From Chitinimonas sp. BJYL2 (GTDB taxonomy: Bacteria; Pseudomonadota; Gammaproteobacteria; Burkholderiales; Chitinimonadaceae), in contig NZ_JANZKW010000006.1 of NCBI RefSeq assembly GCF_027257935.1, positions 1 to 64,000 of the forward strand: a stretch of DNA of 64,000 bases. Direction: 5' to 3'. Every line of letters begins with the position of its first letter. The first letter of the stretch is position 1. The translations under genes were made by a program, and so were the position numbers. The notes below the pieces were generated by a model. It was not told the DNA's origin and searched no databases. It saw nothing but the letters and a program-made list of their open reading frames with translations. Positions 60,492 to 64,000 of the stretch are shown one piece after another.

Positions 60492-61796
60492 ATGACGCAA
60501 GCCACGCAGCGCGTGCTGACCGGCATCACCACCACCGGCACGCCGCATCTGGGCAACTATGTGGGCGCCATCCGCCCGGCCATTGCCGCCAGCCGCGCGC
60601 CCAACACCGAGAGTTTTTTCTTTCTGGCCGATTACCACGCGCTGATCAAATGCGACGACCCGGCCCGCGTCGAGCGCTCGCGCATGGAAATCGCCGCGAT
60701 CTGGCTGGCTGCAGGTCTCGATCCGGCCAAGGTCACCATCTACCGCCAGAGCGATGTACCTGAAGTCACGGAACTCAACTGGCTCATCACCTGTGTGACC
60801 GCCAAGGGCCTGATGAACCGCGCCCATGCCTACAAAGCAGCAACCGATATCAACGAGGCCGCAGGGGTAGATATTGATCACGGCATCACCATGGGCCTGT
60901 TCTGCTACCCGGTGCTAATGGCCGCCGACATCCTCATGTTCAACGCGCACAAGGTGCCCGTAGGCAAGGATCAGGTCCAGCACATCGAAATGGCACGCGA
61001 CATCGCCCAGCGCTTCAACCACCTTTACGGCGCCGGCAAGGAACTGTTCGTGCTGCCCGAGGCGATTGTGGACGAGGATGTGCCGCTGCTGCCGGGACTC
61101 GATGGCCGCAAGATGAGCAAGAGCTACGACAATGTGATCCCGCTGTTCAACGGCGGCGCCAAGGGCCTCAAGGAAGCCGTGGCCCGCATCGTTACCGACT
61201 CGCGCCTGCCCGGCGAGCCCAAAGACCCGGACAGCAACTCGCTGATCGCCATCTTCAACGCCTTTGCCACACCAGAACAAACCGCCGCCTTCCGCGCCGA
61301 GCTGGTGGGTGGCTTGGGTTGGGGTGAGGCCAAGCAAAAGCTGCTGGCCGCCATCGAAGCCGAAATCGGCCCGATGCGTGCTGAGTACGACGCCCTGATG
61401 GCCGACCCGGCCCGTATCGAAGCCGCCATGCAAGTCGGCGCAGCGCGCGCACGGGCAATTGCCCAGCCGTTGCTGCAAGAATTGCGTGCAGCGGTGGGCC
61501 TGCGCTCGTTCCGCGCCCCGGTCGCCGCCAAGACGGTTGAATCAGCCAAGGCCGCGCTACCGGTCTTCAAGCAATACCGCGAAGCCGATGGCCGCTTCTA
61601 CTTCAAGCTGACCGCCGCCGACGGCCGCGTGCTGCTGCAAAGCGAAGGCTTCGAGCAGGGCAAGGACGCGGGGCAATGGGTGGGCAAGCTCAAGCGCGAA
61701 GGGGCCGCGGCCTTGGCTGGCGCGCCGGTAACGCTGACTGACAGTGCCACACAGGATGAAGTCGCTACCGCGCTTGCTGCATTCGCGGAAGCGTGA
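60492..61796 (+). CDS. trpS: Tryptophanyl-tRNA synthetase with C-terminal extension
   Basis: 434 residues, class I synthetase. HIGH-type motif TPHLGNYVG (17-25) and GRKMSKSYDN are intact. About 100 extra residues follow the usual end near 335. This part reads FYFKLTAADGRVLLQSEGF, resembling the DUF1508/YegP fold, and is followed by a helical tail. Long TrpS forms are known in some betaproteobacteria. The stop overlaps the start of the next gene. Confidence 0.93.
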   Translation: MTQATQRVLTGITTTGTPHLGNYVGAIRPAIAASRAPNTESFFFLADYHALIKCDDPARVERSRMEIAAIWLAAGLDPAKVTIYRQSDVPEVTELNWLITCVTAKGLMNRAHAYKAATDINEAAGVDIDHGITMGLFCYPVLMAADILMFNAHKVPVGKDQVQHIEMARDIAQRFNHLYGAGKELFVLPEAIVDEDVPLLPGLDGRKMSKSYDNVIPLFNGGAKGLKEAVARIVTDSRLPGEPKDPDSNSLIAIFNAFATPEQTAAFRAELVGGLGWGEAKQKLLAAIEAEIGPMRAEYDALMADPARIEAAMQVGAARARAIAQPLLQELRAAVGLRSFRAPVAAKTVESAKAALPVFKQYREADGRFYFKLTAADGRVLLQSEGFEQGKDAGQWVGKLKREGAAALAGAPVTLTDSATQDEVATALAAFAEA

Positions 61797-62449
61797 GCCC
61801 TGTGGCCCGTTTGCTCTTGTGCCTGCTTGTCGCAGTATTTGCGACAGTCGGGTATGCGGGAGAGGTCAGTTGCGATGCCAATGCGCTGCGCTCGGATCTT
61901 GAGGCGGCATTCAAGCGCGATCAGCATGATCGCCTGTTAAGCCGGGAGTTGGCTGCCGCAGCCCGCAACAAGGAAACCGCCGTCAACGAATCCGAGCGAC
62001 GCGCCCTATGGGACAAGATCAACCAGCTCGATCTTGCCAATCAGCAATTCCTAGATGAAGTCGTTGTTCGCTGTGGCTGGCCCAAATCCAGCCAAGTAGG
62101 GGCAAGGGCAGCTAGTGCTGCATTCCTGATTGTTCAGCACGCATCGCTTGGTTTCAAACTGAAGTATCTGCCGATCATGCGGGAGCTTGCGAAGGAGGGC
62201 GAGCTTCCCATGCATCAGCTTGCACTGCTGGAGGACCGGGTACGTACATCGCAGAAGCTTCCCCAGCTTTACGGATCGCAAGTCGACACCAAAGATGGAG
62301 TCACGCTACTACCTGTCGAGGACGAAGCCGGGCTCGACAAGCGTCGCGCTCAGGTTGGGTTACCGCCGATCTGCAAGTACCTTGAAGGCTTCGTCAAGTT
62401 CTACGGCTCGATACGCTACTCAAAATGCTTGGCAACGGAAAGCCGCTAG
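61793..62449 (+). CDS. Exported DUF6624-like protein
   Basis: 218 residues. Signal peptide (about 1-22, GYAGEVSC), then a helical domain with RCGWPKSSQVG, FLIVQHASLGFKLKYL and ALLEDRVRTSQKLPQLYGSQV, which I associate with DUF6624, a family of unknown role. It starts at GTG 61793, four bases inside the trpS end (GTGA overlap), implying coupled translation. Some base composition differences from trpS suggest a separate origin. Confidence 0.7.
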   Translation: MSPVARLLLCLLVAVFATVGYAGEVSCDANALRSDLEAAFKRDQHDRLLSRELAAAARNKETAVNESERRALWDKINQLDLANQQFLDEVVVRCGWPKSSQVGARAASAAFLIVQHASLGFKLKYLPIMRELAKEGELPMHQLALLEDRVRTSQKLPQLYGSQVDTKDGVTLLPVEDEAGLDKRRAQVGLPPICKYLEGFVKFYGSIRYSKCLATESR

Positions 62450-62493
62450 GTCGCCAACCCAGGCATCTGACAAGGACTTGGGTTCCATAATCG

Positions 62494-63135
62494 CTACAGA
62501 ATCAGCCCCAGCAAGCCATAAGTCAGCGCAATGAACGGCAACATGATCTTGGTCAGCACACCTGTAAAGATCAGCGCGATCAGGATGAACATGCCATATG
62601 GCTCGATCCGCGAAACCGTATACGCCGCACGATTCGGCAACAGCGAGACCAGAATCCGCCCGCCATCCAGCGGCGGCAGCGGCAACAGGTTCAGCACCAT
62701 CAGCACCACGTTGATCTGGATACCTGCCTGTGCCATGTAGGCCATCGGCATCTGGAAGCTGTTGCCGTCCAGACCGTGCGCCAGGTTCAGCATCAGTCCC
62801 CAAAAGAAGGCCATCGCCAGATTGGAAGCCGGGCCGGCAGCCGCCACCCACATCATGTCGCGCTTGGGTGAGCGGAGGTTGCGGAAGTCCACCGGCACGG
62901 GCTTGGCCCAGCCGAACAGGAAACCACCCAGCAGCAAAGCCAAGGCCGGCACAATGATGGTGCCGAACAGATCGATATGCCGCAGCGGATTCAGCGACAG
63001 GCGCCCTTCCATCTCGGCTGTGCGGTCACCGAAGTGCTTGGCCGCATAGCCGTGCGATGCTTCGTGCACCGTAATCGCAAACAGAACCGGGATCGCGTAG
63101 ATCGCGATCTTCTGGATAATGTTCCAGTCTTCCAA
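62494..63135 (-). CDS. Site-2 protease family metallopeptidase (M50)
   Basis: 213 residues, multi-pass inner-membrane protease. HEASH (HExxH zinc motif) sits in the first core helix, NLLPLPPLDGGRIL holds the third zinc ligand (LDG). This short form, without a PDZ domain, is common beside trpS and the YciO/YrdC gene in betaproteobacteria. Substrates unknown. Confidence 0.92.
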   Translation of the reverse strand: MEDWNIIQKIAIYAIPVLFAITVHEASHGYAAKHFGDRTAEMEGRLSLNPLRHIDLFGTIIVPALALLLGGFLFGWAKPVPVDFRNLRSPKRDMMWVAAAGPASNLAMAFFWGLMLNLAHGLDGNSFQMPMAYMAQAGIQINVVLMVLNLLPLPPLDGGRILVSLLPNRAAYTVSRIEPYGMFILIALIFTGVLTKIMLPFIALTYGLLGLIL

Positions 63136-63154
63136 AGCAACTCCTTGAACAAAT

Positions 63155-63673
63155 CTAGGTAGGCACCAGTCCGCTGCGCTGCGCCCATTCTGTGCCCCAA
63201 GCCAGCAGATTGTGCAGCATATGCACCAGCACCACCGCTAGATAAGGCTGACCGTCCGGTTGCTCGGCGCGATACCAGTAAGCCGCGCAGAACATCAGTC
63301 CAACCACGAATGCATGCAGCATGCCCGATGCAGCCTGCTGATAGTGCAGACTGGCAAACACGCCGGCACAGATCGCAATCGGCCAGAACGGTTTGGCCGT
63401 GAGCCGGCGACCCAGCCATAGCGGAATGGCTTGATAGACCGCTGTTTCGAGGACCGGCGCCACGAGAACCGATGAAATGAAGATGGCCGTCAGGCCCACG
63501 GGGGCCAGTACATCGACATCGGGCAACGGTGCGCCGACGGCGCGGGCCGATTCGCTGATCAGCAGCATGACCACAATCTTGATGAGCAGCGAGCCGCCAT
63601 AGACCGTCACCACAAAGTACCAGAACGGCAGCGCGGCCCAGCGCCGGCACAATGTGTCGATGCGCGCTGGCAT
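63155..63673 (-). CDS. CPBP-like intramembrane protein
   Basis: 172 residues from ATG 63673, several membrane segments. APVLETAVYQAI in place of the usual EExxxR, FASLHY and HMLHNLLAW follow the motif order of the CPBP/Abi peptidase family. The first glutamate pair is reduced to one, so activity is doubtful. The longer frame to 63790 overlaps the neighbouring gene and is rejected. Confidence 0.7.
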   Translation of the reverse strand: MPARIDTLCRRWAALPFWYFVVTVYGGSLLIKIVVMLLISESARAVGAPLPDVDVLAPVGLTAIFISSVLVAPVLETAVYQAIPLWLGRRLTAKPFWPIAICAGVFASLHYQQAASGMLHAFVVGLMFCAAYWYRAEQPDGQPYLAVVLVHMLHNLLAWGTEWAQRSGLVPT

Positions 63674-63696
63674 ATCACACCAGACCGGCGCGTGGC

Positions 63697-64000
63697 TCAC
63701 AAGCCGAATACCGTGGCCTTGCCGGCGCCCTGGCGTAGCAGTACCGGCTCCTCGGTCAGGTCGATCACCGTGGTTGGCTCCGCACCGCAATGACCGCCAT
63801 CAATGACCAGCTCGACTTCATGTTCAAGCCGGTCACGGATTTCCCAGGCTTCAGTGGGTGGCCACTCGTCACCGGGCAGCAGCAAGGTGGACGACAGCAT
63901 GGGCTCGCCCAGCTCCTCCAGCAACGCCAGGGTGACCGGATGATCGGGCACGCGCAGACCGATGGTCGAACGCTTGGCCTGCATCACCCGCTTGGGTACC
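63697..64000 (-). CDS. YciO/YrdC (Sua5)-family protein, 3' part
   Basis: The window cuts this gene at its 5' side; the frame is open through position 64000. The visible about 100 residues have the family end: KRVMQAKRSTIGLRVPDHP, LGEPMLSSTLLLPGDE and ELVIDGGHCGAEPTTVIDL. This matches YciO, a relative of the tRNA t6A synthase Sua5/TsaC. Confidence 0.88.
   Translation of the reverse strand, partial: VPKRVMQAKRSTIGLRVPDHPVTLALLEELGEPMLSSTLLLPGDEWPPTEAWEIRDRLEHEVELVIDGGHCGAEPTTVIDLTEEPVLLRQGAGKATVFGL

Noticed and set aside
1-64000. tRNA or rRNA genes
   Set aside because: Intergenic spaces were read for cloverleaf-like arms and rRNA signatures; none found by eye. A covariance search would settle it.

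Overview
The window reads as chromosomal DNA of a Gram-negative betaproteobacterium, most likely of the Neisseriales type. This is inferred from gene content and order: rpsF-priB-rpsR-rplI, tmk-holB-pilZ, LpxM-type lipid A acylation, ubiquinone-type NDH-2, a TonB receptor, dapC-dapD and pseudopilins. I cannot name a species.

Region 1 (1 to about 7190) is the distal end of an integron gene-cassette array. Thirteen attC sites, twelve of them intact and almost all exactly 96 bp, separate twelve whole cassettes with genes on the + strand. In all twelve, the six bases that open the cassette are the reverse complement of the inverse core of its own closing attC, so boundaries can be read to the base. 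No integrase gene is present; from the cassette orientation it should lie left of position 1. Cassettes encode an ACP-like protein lacking the usual serine, two Cys-rich secreted peptides followed by a private terminator, a DUF2314 protein, a Coq7-like diiron protein, a GNAT acetyltransferase and several unknown soluble or membrane proteins. The cassettes look AT-richer than the rest. The array ends in a decayed attC near 7138.

Region 2 (7269-27703) is ordinary chromosome: an LpxM-like acyltransferase; a ketone-body operon (3-hydroxybutyrate dehydrogenase, CoA transferase A and B); a periplasmic metallo-beta-lactamase-fold hydrolase; oligopeptidase B; two paralogous pseudopilin-like proteins with C-terminal adhesin-like parts; a DsbD-family reductase with its redoxin; a periplasmic binding protein; an MFS exporter; a large lipoprotein type I pullulanase; and bioB.

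Region 3 (28090-32252) is a three-gene locus: a membrane-bound AraC-type regulator, a secreted NTF2-like/DJ-1 fusion, and a secreted beta-lactamase-fold protein whose three catalytic motifs are all lost.

Region 4 (32388-54846) holds housekeeping genes: comF, trmL, a diguanylate cyclase, the rpsF operon, ndh, then tatD, a penicillin acylase homologue, pilZ, holB and tmk. mltG is separated from tmk by a cysteine peptidase/alpha-beta hydrolase fusion on the other strand and a small membrane protein. A dinG/yoaA helicase, a YjfB-like protein, a Lys-rich protein, dapC and dapD follow.

Region 5 (55168-64000) carries a TonB-dependent receptor with a repeat-rich leader, a response-regulator diguanylate cyclase, a MOSC protein, a C-terminally extended trpS, a DUF6624 protein, a site-2 protease, a CPBP-like membrane protein and the 3' part of a YciO/YrdC-family gene cut by the window edge.

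Many minus-strand transcription units end in clear intrinsic terminators, which helps fix operon limits and start codons.
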